Origin: DASSHC01 sp035693105
Lineage (GTDB): Bacteria; Chloroflexota; Chloroflexia; Thermomicrobiales; Thermomicrobiaceae
NCBI GenBank assembly: GCA_035693105.1
Contig: DASSHC010000484.1
Coordinates: forward strand, 1 to 7,010
Length of the DNA: 7,010 nucleotides
Reading direction: 5' to 3'
A program made the translations under genes and the position numbers. Under the pieces are notes generated by a model. It searched no databases. It saw nothing but the letters and a program-made list of their open reading frames with translations, and was not told the origin of the DNA. Below are positions 1-5,626 of this stretch, in pieces (the stretch's first letter is position 1; each line of letters starts with the position of its first letter).

Positions 1-955
1 TGATCTCACGCCGCACCTTATCCTGGCGCTCATCTGGAGCGACTACATAGAGCGGGATGCTCAGGTTGGGCTGTAGCGCCACCAGATCAGCCATGCGCAG
101 CAGGCCAGAATAAACCGTCGTTGTATTCTCAATCTCGAAGGCGGCGATGATGGCATTTCCCCGTAGCCAGAGGACATCGATGCGCTCGACAATCTGGTTG
201 GCTTCGCGATCGGCGAAGATGGGCGGAAGGGAGGTCCGCAGACGCGGCAGCGCAGCGAAGGAATGCCCACCAAATTGCCGGCTTCGATCGTTGCGCGCTA
301 CCCATACCCCCAGTCCCTGATCGTTGCCCAGCTTCAGCAGCATCCATTGCATCTCATCATGGTCGCTCGCGGCCCGCACCACGTCGCTTGGGCAGACCAC
401 AGCTGGACCCGGGACATCCGCATGTGACGCGACGATGATGGGTCTGTGACGTTCCTCGACCATGATCTTGCGCTCTGACGGTCGGAGCGACCTCGGAAGC
501 GGGCGCAGCACAGGGCTGGCCTCGGCGACGCGGAGTGCCGCTAAGATCGCCTCTCCATCGCGCACCGACCAGCGGGCGGGTGAGCCGCGCACACGACCCG
601 TCCAAGCGTGCGGGTGTTGCAAGTTCTGGAAGATCGAGAGCTGCTCGCGCAGGTCCTGGATTGGTACAGCCGCTTCGGGGGTCACCGCTACCGTCGCACG
701 AACGCGTACCCTACAGGGGAAGGGATCACTAGCCCAGATGGGAGTTTCGTCTTGGTACGGATCACCAATGACTTCCAGCACACCAACCCAGCGAGAGACG
801 CGGGTCAGGTAGCAGAGGAGGTAATCGCCTGATTTGATCTGTCGTACGGTCGGCCAGCGATTGGCACGGAAGCCGGAGACGTGACCTCCGGCCGCAAGGA
901 ACTCCTGCCACGTCTCGATGCTGAACAGGTCAAGCCAGTAGTTCCGCTCTGGCAT
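1..955 (-). CDS. EVE domain protein with C-terminal PD-(D/E)XK-like nuclease domain, 3' end cut by window
   Basis: Translating the minus strand from an ATG at 955 gives 318 uninterrupted residues that run off the left edge, so the C-terminus is missing. Residues about 5-140 (NYWLDLFS, GFRANRW, IKSGDYLLCYLT, SRWVGVLEV, the late HAWTGRVR) match my memory of the larger EVE domain, a PUA-like fold that can bind modified bases. A proline/arginine-rich linker follows at about 145-160. Residues about 200-318 contain VWVARNDRS, the acidic RIDVLW (Asp260), AAFEIENTT (Glu274, Glu276), YSGLLRMADL and VAPDERQDKV. This resembles a PD-(D/E)XK-type restriction nuclease core, although the expected E-x-K lysine is Glu276. 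EVE-nuclease fusions are predicted modification-dependent restriction enzymes; that role is inferred here. An AGGAGG six bases before the ATG supports the start. G+C is about 57% at 301-360, lower than the genes to its right. EVE assignment is fairly sure, the nuclease less so. Confidence 0.8.
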   Translation of the reverse strand, partial: MPERNYWLDLFSIETWQEFLAAGGHVSGFRANRWPTVRQIKSGDYLLCYLTRVSRWVGVLEVIGDPYQDETPIWASDPFPCRVRVRATVAVTPEAAVPIQDLREQLSIFQNLQHPHAWTGRVRGSPARWSVRDGEAILAALRVAEASPVLRPLPRSLRPSERKIMVEERHRPIIVASHADVPGPAVVCPSDVVRAASDHDEMQWMLLKLGNDQGLGVWVARNDRSRQFGGHSFAALPRLRTSLPPIFADREANQIVERIDVLWLRGNAIIAAFEIENTTTVYSGLLRMADLVALQPNLSIPLYVVAPDERQDKVRREI

Positions 956-961
956 GCCGGT

Positions 962-967
962 CCTCCT
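962..967 (-). promoter_or_regulatory. Shine-Dalgarno site of the EVE-nuclease gene
   Basis: On the minus strand this reads AGGAGG, a perfect anti-16S match, with a six-base spacer to the ATG at 955-953. It fixes the start of a gene that has no stop inside the window. Confidence 0.75.
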
Positions 968-1006
968 CGGCGATCCGTACCCTCTCCCACATGGTGTTCC
1001 AACAAC

Positions 1007-1035
1007 AGCATGACGCGGATGCCTTACATCGTCAA
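1007..1035 (-). promoter_or_regulatory. Possible sigma70-type promoter for the EVE-nuclease gene
   Basis: The minus strand shows TTGACG (1035-1030), five of six matches to the -35 consensus, then a 17-base spacer and CATGCT (1012-1007), only three of six at -10. It lies 52 bases before the start codon in the 182-bp gap behind the MFS gene. The spacing is ideal but the -10 is poor. The surrounding ten bases TCTTGACGAT recur upstream of the hydrolase (3583-3574). Confidence 0.25.
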
Positions 1036-1137
1036 GAGGTACCAGCATACGGCCGACTTCGGTTGACTTCAGCGCTCCAGCCAAACACTCGGTGGGATTC
1101 GTCAGTTGGCTGTCGAGGGCCTCATGCCTACCCGAGG

Positions 1138-2460
1138 CTAATGCCCCATCTCGCCGACACGGCGCACGCCGGGGATGGAGAGGGCGAGCACGACGACGAC
1201 GATGGCCAGGGCGATGCCGGCGGTGGCCACGGTCAGCGGGGCGCCGACCTGGTCCACGATAGCGCCCATCACCAGCAGCGAGACCGGCGTCAGCGACCAG
1301 CTCATCGAGTAGATCGCCATCACCCGGCCGAAGACGGCGCGGTCGGTGTTCAGGATCACCAGGATGCGGTTCAGGGTGAAGTAGGTCTCGATCATGCCGC
1401 CGGCGATCAGGAGGAACGGCAGGCCAACCACGTAGCTCGGCGAGAGCGCGAAGCCCGCCAGCATCAGGCCGAAGATGCAGCCCACCACGATCTGGATCGT
1501 GCGCTTCTTGGTCGATTCAGCTAGATAGGCCGCGGTCAGCGAGCCGACCACCGCCCCCAACCCGACCGCGGTGTACATGAATCCGAGCTTCTCCGGCCCG
1601 ACGTGGAAGACGTTCTGCTGGAAGACCGGCAGGAGCTGGCTGTAGGGCATACCCAGCAGCACGAAGACGAAGGCCAGGCCCATCAAGGCCACCAGATTCG
1701 GCCGCGCGGCGATGTAGCGGAAGCCGAAGAGCATGTCGGAGAACGTGCCGCTGCTGCGGAAGGGCTTGGGCGTCGGCTTGGGCAACTTCAAGAGCATCGC
1801 CGCCGAGAGCAGGAAGAACCCGGTCACCGCCCAGAAGGCCATCGCCGGGCTGAGCGCGATCAGGAAGCCGGCCAGCGTCGGCGCCACCACGCGGTTGAGA
1901 TTGCGCCCGGTCGAGTCGAGCGCCAGCGCGTTCGGCAGCCGCCCGTCATCCACCAGCTCCGAGATGTAGGCGGTGCGCGTCGGCATCAGGAAGGGAAAGA
2001 TCACGCCCTGGAAGAAGCCGATGACCACCAGTTGCCAGATGGTGATCAACCCGGTCTGGACCAGAATCGCGATGGTCGCCGAGAGGATCGCCATCAGGAG
2101 CTGCGCCACGATCAGGAGAGTGCGCTTGTCGAAGCGGTCGGCCGCCACGCCGCCGTAGGGCGCTAAAAGGAATTGCGGGATGCCGCGCGCCAGCGCCACG
2201 ATGCCGAGGACCGCGCCGGAGCCGGAGATGCTGTAGGCCAGCCAGGAGCGCGAGACGATGTTGATCTGGAAAGCCGCCATGGTGAAGAGCATGCCGAACC
2301 AGAGGATGCGGAAATTGTAGACGGCCAGCGCCGAGAAGGTATGGTTGATCCCATGCCGGAAGCGCTGCCGCCCCGTCGCGGGCGGTGCCTCGGTCGGCGT
2401 GGCAGCGTCGTGGACCTCGGCCTCCTCGACCTCGGCCAAGCGCTGGCCCGGAGGTGGCAT
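1138..2460 (-). CDS. Major facilitator superfamily transporter (MFS_1/MFS_3-like exporter)
   Basis: A 440-residue integral membrane protein of usual MFS length. After a charged cytoplasmic N-terminus (about 1-45), hydrophobic spans follow throughout, in a two-halves layout split by a basic loop near 225-245 (KLPKPTPKPF). The loop after the second span has the MFS motif A, GGVAADRFDKR at about 103-113, with Asp108, Arg109, Lys112 and Arg113. The stretch PTRTAYISELVDDGRLPNAL (160-179) and the later FGRVMAIY (377-384) are typical of the MFS_3 (transmembrane secretion effector/EntS-like) branch, which is mostly proton-driven efflux. Substrate cannot be inferred. The reading frame stays open upstream to an ATG at 2613, but the added 51 residues (cysteine- and arginine-rich, not membrane-like) look non-coding, so I chose the ATG at 2460. 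No good Shine-Dalgarno site precedes it; GGGAG lies 13 bases away. It shares its strand with the hydrolase, 249 bp upstream. Confidence 0.92.
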   Translation of the reverse strand: MPPPGQRLAEVEEAEVHDAATPTEAPPATGRQRFRHGINHTFSALAVYNFRILWFGMLFTMAAFQINIVSRSWLAYSISGSGAVLGIVALARGIPQFLLAPYGGVAADRFDKRTLLIVAQLLMAILSATIAILVQTGLITIWQLVVIGFFQGVIFPFLMPTRTAYISELVDDGRLPNALALDSTGRNLNRVVAPTLAGFLIALSPAMAFWAVTGFFLLSAAMLLKLPKPTPKPFRSSGTFSDMLFGFRYIAARPNLVALMGLAFVFVLLGMPYSQLLPVFQQNVFHVGPEKLGFMYTAVGLGAVVGSLTAAYLAESTKKRTIQIVVGCIFGLMLAGFALSPSYVVGLPFLLIAGGMIETYFTLNRILVILNTDRAVFGRVMAIYSMSWSLTPVSLLVMGAIVDQVGAPLTVATAGIALAIVVVVLALSIPGVRRVGEMGH

Positions 2461-2488
2461 CGTGTTCGCTTGGCTCCCGTCTATCCGT

Positions 2489-2515
2489 CTTATATCGTCT
2501 AACGACCGGCGGCAA
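2489..2515 (-). promoter_or_regulatory. Possible promoter of the MFS gene
   Basis: The minus strand reads TTGCCG (2515-2510), a 15-base spacer, then TATAAG (2494-2489), five of six matches to the -10 consensus in otherwise GC-rich DNA. A transcript from here would begin inside the region used by the longer reading frame, which supports the shorter MFS start at 2460. The spacer is two bases short, so the -35 is doubtful. Confidence 0.35.
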
Positions 2516-2666
2516 GCATAACAGATCGTGCCACGAGGCGCGACGCACCTTCCGTTCCAGAATGGCACCCTCCATTGGAAGCCCGAGGAGCCAGCGCGGG
2601 GCCGCATCGCCATATGCGCAAGCGACTGTGTGCGGCGGTGCGGGCAACGCGTGAAGTCCCGCCGAT

Positions 2667-2697
2667 TTCTGCGAAGTCAGGCGAGTCGCCGGCAGAA
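2667..2697 (-). terminator. Hairpin downstream of the hydrolase gene, possible terminator
   Basis: Outer arms TTCTGC (2667-2672) and GCAGAA (2692-2697) pair perfectly and enclose an inner GGCG-AGT-CGCC stem (2680-2690). The structure begins 12 bases after the hydrolase stop codon on the minus strand. There is no T-tract after it, so it is at best a non-canonical terminator or an mRNA 3'-end stabiliser. It occupies the 249-bp gap 2461-2709, which shows no convincing gene. Confidence 0.3.
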
Positions 2698-2709
2698 GGT
2701 GGCGATGGT

Positions 2710-3531
2710 CTAACGCCCCAGCGAGCGCACGAAGGCGGCGATCGTGGCGGCGTAGGCCTCGGGCTGGCTGGCGTGTGGCACGTGGCCCGCGCCGGCGAAG
2801 GTGTGCGTCTGGGCATTGGGCAGCGTCGCCAGCAGCCGGTCGACCACCGGCGCGAAGTAGGGCGGGCTCTGGTCGCCGCGGGTCAGCAGCACCGGCGCGT
2901 CGAACGTCGCCAGAGCGGCCAGATCGACGCCGTAGCCGCGCGGATCGCGCGACTCGTCGAGGAAGGTCGGCGCGTTGTCGACGAAGGTGCGGCGCGCGCC
3001 GTCGGAGAGCCGCGCCCAGCTCCCTGGCCCCAGCGCCACCTCCTCCACGAAGAGCTCGGCGCCGCGCGCCCACTCCGATTGGGCCAGCAACGCGGCCACC
3101 GCGTCGAGCCGGCGCGTCGTCTCGCGGTAGAGCGGGGCGCGAGCGAGGTCGCCGGCCAGCAGATCGAGCAGCGGCGGCTCGTGCGCCGCCAGGCTCCGGA
3201 TCAGCTGCGGGTGGCGCGCGGCCAGATTGAGCGCCAGCGCGCCGCCCTTGGAGATGCCGGCCAGGTGGGCCGGGGCGAGATCGAGCGCCTCAAGGAGCGC
3301 GGCCAGATCGGCTACGTGGTCGGCCATCGTCACCGGCCCGCTCGGCCGCTGGCTGGCGCTGTGGCCGCGGCGGTCATAGCTCAGCAGGCGGAAGGAGCCG
3401 GCCAGCAGCGGAGCCACCCGGTTGAAGTTGTGGTGGTCGCCCCAGGAGCCGTGCAGCAGCACCAGCGGCGGACCGGCCGCGCCCCGCAATTCGTAGGCGA
3501 GCGCGACGCCGTTGACCTCGATCGTGGGCAT
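2710..3531 (-). CDS. Alpha/beta hydrolase fold protein
   Basis: A 273-residue single-domain, soluble alpha/beta hydrolase with no signal peptide. The oxyanion-hole motif LLHGSWGDHHNF lies at about 25-36. The strand-helix turn SYDRRGHSAS follows at 51-60, and the nucleophile elbow GISKGG places the catalytic Ser at 94. The acid is probably Asp220 in LTRGDQSP, and the histidine is His250 in GAGHVPH. The cap domain (about 125-205) is helical and Arg-rich. The architecture matches the abhydrolase_1/6 families (esterases, lactonases, haloperoxidase-like), whose substrates are not readable from sequence. Two ATGs compete: 3546 and 3531. GGGAGG sits seven bases before the one at 3531, so I use that. 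It is separated from the upstream PPOX gene by 227 bp containing a long palindrome, so it is probably transcribed on its own. Confidence 0.92.
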   Translation of the reverse strand: MPTIEVNGVALAYELRGAAGPPLVLLHGSWGDHHNFNRVAPLLAGSFRLLSYDRRGHSASQRPSGPVTMADHVADLAALLEALDLAPAHLAGISKGGALALNLAARHPQLIRSLAAHEPPLLDLLAGDLARAPLYRETTRRLDAVAALLAQSEWARGAELFVEEVALGPGSWARLSDGARRTFVDNAPTFLDESRDPRGYGVDLAALATFDAPVLLTRGDQSPPYFAPVVDRLLATLPNAQTHTFAGAGHVPHASQPEAYAATIAAFVRSLGR

Positions 3532-3538
3532 GGTCTGG

Positions 3539-3544
3539 CCTCCC
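3539..3544 (-). promoter_or_regulatory. Shine-Dalgarno site deciding the hydrolase start
   Basis: The minus strand reads GGGAGG with a seven-base spacer to the ATG at 3531-3529. The alternative ATG at 3546-3544 overlaps this site and lacks its own comparable signal. Confidence 0.65.
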
Positions 3545-3587
3545 ATGGCAATTCCCGTGATGGGGTGGTGGCTATCGTCAAGATGAC

Positions 3588-3729
3588 CGCCGCTCCAGGA
3601 CGAGTCCCTCGACCGCGCTCGGGATGACAGGGTTAGTTTGGGGCTGACGACGGCGGTATGCCTCGTTCGGTAGGCCGCCCCCTTACCTTGTCATCCCGAC
3701 CGAAGTGGAGGGATCCGTCCTGGATGGCG
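3588..3729. repeat. Long imperfect palindromic intergenic element
   Basis: Arms 3594-3632 and 3686-3724 (39 bases each) are reverse complements at 32 of 39 positions by hand alignment. The outermost eight bases TCCAGGAC/GTCCTGGA match exactly, and the inner TCGGGATGACA/TGTCATCCCGA match exactly. With a one-base bulge the pairing continues to CGCC (3588-3591) and GGCG (3726-3729). The 53-base centre holds further complementary runs (GGGGC/GCCCC, GGCGG/CCGCC), so the whole could fold as one long hairpin. The right arm has the phrase TCATCCCGACCGAAGTGGAG then GGATCC, which I recall as a dispersed REP-like motif in Chloroflexota genomes. It lies 29 bp past the PPOX stop and upstream of the hydrolase, so it could end or stabilise the PPOX mRNA, or be a small non-autonomous mobile element. 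No gene is seen in 3532-3758. Confidence 0.75.
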
Positions 3730-3758
3730 CCCAGGCCGCTCGATGGCCACTGGCCCGC

Positions 3759-4199
3759 TCAACCATCGGGCAGCCTACCCCAACTGGTCACCCGCTCCGG
3801 CGTGATGGCGATCAGCGGCGCGCTCTCCAGCGCCATGGCGCGGTACTGCGGGTAGCGCGCGCGCAGCAGCGCCACGGCCTCGGCGTGGCCGGGCGCGCCC
3901 GGCGCCAGCAGCGCCGCGGACCCGCGCACCAGCACCCAGCCGAGCCGGCCCCAGTCCTCCTCGTAGTGGTCGAAGACCAACGCGGCGCGGCCGCTCGCCT
4001 CGATATTCTGCACGCGCCGCAGCGGGCGGTCGCGCCGCTTGGGCTTCTCGTCGATCGGCGTGAAGAAGCGCGTCCCGTCCCAGGCGTAGCAGACCGGCAC
4101 CAGCGAGGGCTCGCCGGCCGCGTCGGCGGTCGCCAGGTGCGCCACGCGCTGGGCCGCGATGAAGGCGGCCTCGCGCCCATCCGGCAGGCTCCGCGCCAT
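3759..4199 (-). CDS. PPOX-class F420-dependent oxidoreductase (TIGR03668-like)
   Basis: A 146-residue protein of the pyridoxamine-phosphate-oxidase-like split barrel. The N-terminal RVAHLATADAAGEPSLVPV (about 18-36) is the usual first strand pair. CYAWDGTRFFTPIDEKPKR (37-55) carries the conserved 'D-x-KPKR' cofactor-phosphate region, and LRRVQNIEAS then FDHYEEDWGRLGWVLVRG follow the pattern I recall for TIGR03668 (Rv0121-type) enzymes, where the DHY-x-EDW motif is diagnostic. Such proteins use F420H2 (or a flavin) to reduce small molecules; the substrate is not predictable. The frame stays open upstream to 4292, overlapping arsR, but the ATG at 4199 has AAGGAG five bases ahead of it and begins exactly at the family-like N-terminus. 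It is divergent from arsR across 71 bp, so the repressor may control it too. Confidence 0.87.
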   Translation of the reverse strand: MARSLPDGREAAFIAAQRVAHLATADAAGEPSLVPVCYAWDGTRFFTPIDEKPKRRDRPLRRVQNIEASGRAALVFDHYEEDWGRLGWVLVRGSAALLAPGAPGHAEAVALLRARYPQYRAMALESAPLIAITPERVTSWGRLPDG

Positions 4200-4217
4200 G
4201 CTCGCTCCTTCCTCCCA

Positions 4218-4246
4218 TTGACAGCGGCGGCCGAATATCGTAAAAA
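4218..4246 (+). promoter_or_regulatory. Sigma70-type promoter of arsR-flavin reductase, with operator-like repeats
   Basis: TTGACA at 4218-4223 is a perfect -35, followed by a 17-base spacer and TAAAAA at 4241-4246 (four of six at -10). Transcription would start near 4253, giving a leader of about 18 bases with AAGGGGG as ribosome site before the ATG at 4271. Two short inverted repeats overlap the -10: CGA-ATA-TCG (4232-4240) and TCGT-AAAAAC-ACGA (4238-4251). These are plausible ArsR contact points, but too short to prove. The same 71-bp region must hold the PPOX promoter on the other strand. Confidence 0.65.
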
Positions 4247-4270
4247 CACGAAGACGGTAAGGGGGCCGCC

Positions 4271-4558
4271 ATGAAGACGATCGCCATGCCACGCAGCGAC
4301 GAGCGCGTCGTGACGATGCTGCGCGCCGTCGCCAACCCGGTGCGCTACCGTATTCTCCAGATTCTGGCCGAGCGTGGCGAGTGCCAGTGCGGGCCGATCG
4401 GCGACGAGTTGCCGATCGCGCAGTCGACCCTCTCGCAGCATCTCAAGGTGCTGCGCGAGGCGGGGCTGATCCGCGGCGAGGTCGCCGGCCCGGCCGTCTG
4501 CTATTGTCGCGACGAGACCGCCATCGCCTGGCTCAAGGCGCGGCTCGGCGCGCTCTAG
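4271..4558 (+). CDS. ArsR/SmtB-family transcriptional regulator with two Cys-x-Cys pairs
   Basis: A 95-residue winged-helix repressor. ANPVRYRILQILAERGE (21-37) is the typical first helices, LPIAQSTLSQHLKVLREAGL (47-66) is the DNA-recognition helix with the family's S-x-HL-x-L-x-x-AGL signature, and IRGEVAGPAVCYC (67-79) is the beta wing. Cysteines occur as Cys38-Gln-Cys40, at the place where ArsR proper has its arsenite-binding C-V-C, and Cys77-Tyr-Cys79 in the wing. Known members release DNA on binding metals/metalloids or on thiol oxidation; which applies here is not known. A promoter with perfect TTGACA lies 47 bp upstream. Its stop TAG overlaps the ribosome site of the flavin reductase, so the two are coupled. 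A second ATG at codon 6 is possible, but the first has the better AAGGGGG spacing. Confidence 0.92.
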   Translation: MKTIAMPRSDERVVTMLRAVANPVRYRILQILAERGECQCGPIGDELPIAQSTLSQHLKVLREAGLIRGEVAGPAVCYCRDETAIAWLKARLGAL

Positions 4559-4566
4559 GAGGACTG

Positions 4567-5061
4567 ATGCCCGAGGAACTCGACCAGCAGGCCAAGAAGA
4601 CGGTCCTGCGGCTCTTCACCTACGGCCTCTACGTCGTCACCACGCCGGAAGCAGAGGGCCAGACGCCCGGCGCCTTCACCGCCAACTGGCTCAGCCAGGC
4701 CTCGTTCGAGCCGCCGCTGGTGATGGTCTCGGTCGAGGCCGACTCCTACTCGCTGCCGCTCATCCGCGCCGGCGGCCGCTTCGCGGTCAGCGTGCTGGAG
4801 TCGGGCCAGCGCGAGCTGGCCGGGCACTTCGGCAAGAAGGCGCGCCACGCCGGCAACAAGCTGGCCGACGTCCCCCACCACCCCAGCGCCAGCGGCCTGC
4901 CGGTACTTGACGCCGCGCTCGGTTATGTCGTGTGCGAGGTCACCGGTGAAATCCCCGCCGGCGACTCGGTGGTGGTCATCGGTGCAGTGATCGAGGCGGG
5001 CGAGCAGCGCGAGGGCGAGCCGCTGACCATGCGCGAGGCGGGTTTCCGCCACGCTGGCTGA
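4567..5061 (+). CDS. Flavin reductase-like FMN-binding split-barrel protein
   Basis: A 164-residue protein of the flavin_reductase-like domain family (PF01613), spanning almost the whole chain. LRLFTYGLYVVTT (about 13-25) starts the barrel. GAFTANWLSQASFEPPLVMV (about 36-55) is the signature stretch that cradles FMN. FAVSVLESGQRELAGHFGKK, the YVVCEVTGEIPAGDSVVVIG strand pair and a C-terminal REGEPL complete it. Family members reduce flavins with NAD(P)H or act in small electron-transfer chains with rubredoxin or diiron proteins; the actual partner is not visible. The frame is open upstream through arsR, but the ATG at 4567 has AGGAGG (4557-4562) just ahead and starts eight bases after the arsR stop, so this start is firm. 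It is very probably co-transcribed with arsR and may be its main regulated target. Confidence 0.92.
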   Translation: MPEELDQQAKKTVLRLFTYGLYVVTTPEAEGQTPGAFTANWLSQASFEPPLVMVSVEADSYSLPLIRAGGRFAVSVLESGQRELAGHFGKKARHAGNKLADVPHHPSASGLPVLDAALGYVVCEVTGEIPAGDSVVVIGAVIEAGEQREGEPLTMREAGFRHAG

Positions 5062-5090
5062 TCTAGCGAGCAAGAGGGAAGGGATCACGC

Positions 5091-5591
5091 ATGACGACGA
5101 CCGGGACGGCGCGCGACGGCTACCGCGCCGAGCTGCTGGCGGTCTACCGCGCCACGCCGACCACGCTGGCGGCGCTGCTGCGCCAGGTGCGCGCCGCTGA
5201 CGAAGCCCGCGTCGGCGGGGAGGACGAGGAGGCCTGGTCGATCGTCGAGGTGGTCTGCCACCTGCGCGACGCCGAGGCGCGCGTGCTGGAGCGGGTGCGC
5301 GCCATGCTCGAGCGCGATCGTCCCGAACTGGCGGCTTACGACCAGGCCGCGCTGGCCGAGTCCGCCAACTACCGCGCCCAGTCGCTCCCCGAGGCGTCCG
5401 CCGACTTCGCCCGCCTGCGCGCCGAGCAGATCGCGCTGCTGTCGGCCCTGACACCGGAGCAGTGGGAGCGCGCCGGCCTGCACGAGGAGAGCGGCCCGAT
5501 CACCATCGAGTCGCTGACCGCCCACATGGCCGCCCACGACGCCATCCACCTGGCCCAGATCGCCGGCCGCTTGCTGAACCAGTCCATCTGA
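5091..5591 (+). CDS. DinB-like four-helix-bundle protein (DinB_2 family)
   Basis: A 166-residue, acidic, mostly helical cytoplasmic protein. The pattern matches DinB_2 (PF12867): an N-terminal helix YRAELLAVYRATPTTLAALL, WSIVEVVCHLRDAEARVLER (49-68) with His57, a variable middle, then SLTAHMAAHDAIHLAQIAGR (141-160) with His145, His149 and His153. A metal site of His57 with the HDAIH pair (149/153) is expected, as in the bacillithiol- and mycothiol-dependent S-transferases of this fold; many members have no proven activity. GAAGG precedes the ATG at good distance. The 29-bp spacer after the flavin reductase suggests one operon, consistent with a thiol- or redox-related task, but that link is inference. 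Confidence 0.9.
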   Translation: MTTTGTARDGYRAELLAVYRATPTTLAALLRQVRAADEARVGGEDEEAWSIVEVVCHLRDAEARVLERVRAMLERDRPELAAYDQAALAESANYRAQSLPEASADFARLRAEQIALLSALTPEQWERAGLHEESGPITIESLTAHMAAHDAIHLAQIAGRLLNQSI

Positions 5592-5600
5592 TACGATCAG
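5588..5600 (+). promoter_or_regulatory. Operator-like palindrome over an extended -10 of the toxin-antitoxin pair
   Basis: CTGAT-ACG-ATCAG is a perfect inverted repeat with five-base arms. It covers TG-A-TACGAT (5589-5597), which fits an extended -10 promoter, and begins at the dinB-like stop codon. A transcript from about 5604 would leave a leader of some 23 bases with GGGAGG before the antitoxin ATG. Autorepression at such a site is the rule for type II antitoxins; here it is a prediction. Confidence 0.4.
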
Positions 5601-5626
5601 ACGGGGCGCGCCAAGGGAGGTCAACG

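Noticed and set aside
462..812. Plus-strand open frames in 462-1066
   Set aside because: They are antisense to the EVE-nuclease gene, or to its upstream region, and show no recognisable domain.
1078..1138. Inverted repeats CAGCCAA/TTGGCTG (1078-1112) and GCCTC/GAGGC (1119-1138) after the MFS stop, as a terminator
   Set aside because: Loops of 21 and 10 bases, short stems and no T-tract; too weak to call.
1603..2166. Long plus-strand open frame antisense to the MFS gene
   Set aside because: Its product is rich in His, Arg, Gln and Glu with no domain pattern, as expected of the complement of a GC-rich gene; the minus-strand MFS protein is clear.
2461..2613. 51-residue N-terminal extension of the MFS protein
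   Set aside because: Not membrane-like, no family similarity seen, and a candidate -10 (TATAAG) lies inside it; the ATG at 2460 is preferred.
1946..3073. 375-codon minus-strand frame spanning the MFS start and hydrolase end
   Set aside because: Arg/Ala/Gly-rich shadow in a shifted frame, crossing the boundary between two convincing genes.
2575..3627. 350-codon plus-strand open frame over the hydrolase
   Set aside because: Low-complexity Arg/Gly/Val/Gln product with no motifs; the opposite strand has a full catalytic triad and ribosome site.
4200..4292. 31-residue N-terminal extension of the PPOX protein
   Set aside because: It would overlap the start of the divergent arsR gene and its promoter, while AAGGAG sits right before the ATG at 4199.
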